DNA from: an uncultured Acidobacteriota bacterium
GTDB taxonomy: Bacteria > Acidobacteriota > Terriglobia > Terriglobales > Acidobacteriaceae
DNA: 31,651 nt
Direction: 5' to 3'
NCBI GenBank assembly: GCA_903832475.1
Contig: CAILBQ010000466.1
Location: forward strand, 1 to 31,651
Both the position numbers and the translations under genes were made by a program. Positions 31,569 to 31,651 of the stretch are shown one piece after another. Within the stretch, counting starts at the first letter, position 1. Each line of letters opens with the position of its first letter. A model generated the notes under the pieces. The model was not told the DNA's origin and made no database searches. It worked only from the letters and a program-made list of their open reading frames with translations.

Positions 31569-31651
31569 TTGAAAAGTCGAAGTTTAAGGTTTGCGCTCTG
31601 GGTGGTGATTAGCATTGTTGGGGCGTTCCGTGGTAGCGTCCTGTCACTGTA
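31569..31651 (+). CDS. possible start of a secreted protein gene, cut by the window end
   Basis: From TTG at 31569 the frame reads LKSRSLRFALWVVISIVGAF and stays open to the last base. A short basic n-region followed by a hydrophobic run looks like a signal peptide. There is no clear ribosome site and only 27 codons are visible, so this is a tentative call. The 100 nt between the dprA stop and this point hold no other feature I can support. Confidence 0.25.
   Translation, partial: MKSRSLRFALWVVISIVGAFRGSVLSL

Overview
The window reads as an ordinary chromosomal stretch from a GC-rich, Gram-negative, diderm soil bacterium, most likely an Acidobacteriota member of the Terriglobales/Acidobacteriaceae type. 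This placement is inferred from protein style, not from a marker search. Evidence includes futalosine-route menaquinone synthesis (MqnA), a GH92 glycosidase, a DUF2277 protein, an RskA-type anti-sigma factor, a secreted TPR/PD40 protein and beta-barrel outer-membrane proteins. There is no CRISPR array, tRNA, rRNA, insertion sequence, integrase or prophage gene. Nearly all coding sequences look intact.

Layout. 1-5656: a DedA-type membrane protein (minus, cut by the window edge) and a small DUF2277 gene (plus) are followed by a minus-strand block transcribed plsY > gpsA > YdcZ-like transporter > ftsY > ribD. Overlapping stop/start codons join plsY-gpsA, and ftsY and ribD lie back to back. 5718-9183: minus-strand YdeI/DUF1905 protein > DUF3224 protein > GH92 glycosidase. 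9334-11172: a secreted DUF885 metallopeptidase-like protein, ending at a long bidirectional hairpin shared with a convergent GlsB/YeaQ-type gene. 11699-14708: a secreted DUF4440-like protein, a terminator, a second hairpin, then a large exported PD40/TPR protein with one CxxCH haem-type motif. 14763-18020: minus-strand operon yacG > pgpA > IPT/beta-propeller protein > cinA.

18164-19692: a cytochrome b561-like subunit overlapped by a Tat-exported molybdopterin oxidoreductase. 19911-22117: rimO (minus) with a lipoprotein gene behind it. 22233-26672 (plus): a secreted unknown protein, the SRP RNA gene (ffs, easily missed because it does not code for protein), fabH, an ECF sigma factor and its membrane anti-sigma factor. 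26708-29604 (minus): mqnA > secreted unknown > outer-membrane barrel protein. 29761-31466 (plus): an 82-residue protein and dprA.

How they work together. plsY and gpsA supply glycerol-3-phosphate and its first acylation, and pgpA and fabH add phosphatidylglycerol and fatty-acid initiation, so membrane lipid synthesis recurs through the window. ftsY and the SRP RNA are two parts of the co-translational targeting machine, about 20 kb apart. I found no convincing new defence or mobile system. The most second-look-worthy items are the single-haem PD40/TPR protein with stacked hairpins over its start, the IPT/propeller protein inside a housekeeping operon, the coiled-coil anti-sigma factor, a palindrome inside a likely dprA promoter, and a small hydrophobic reading frame running into the SRP RNA gene.
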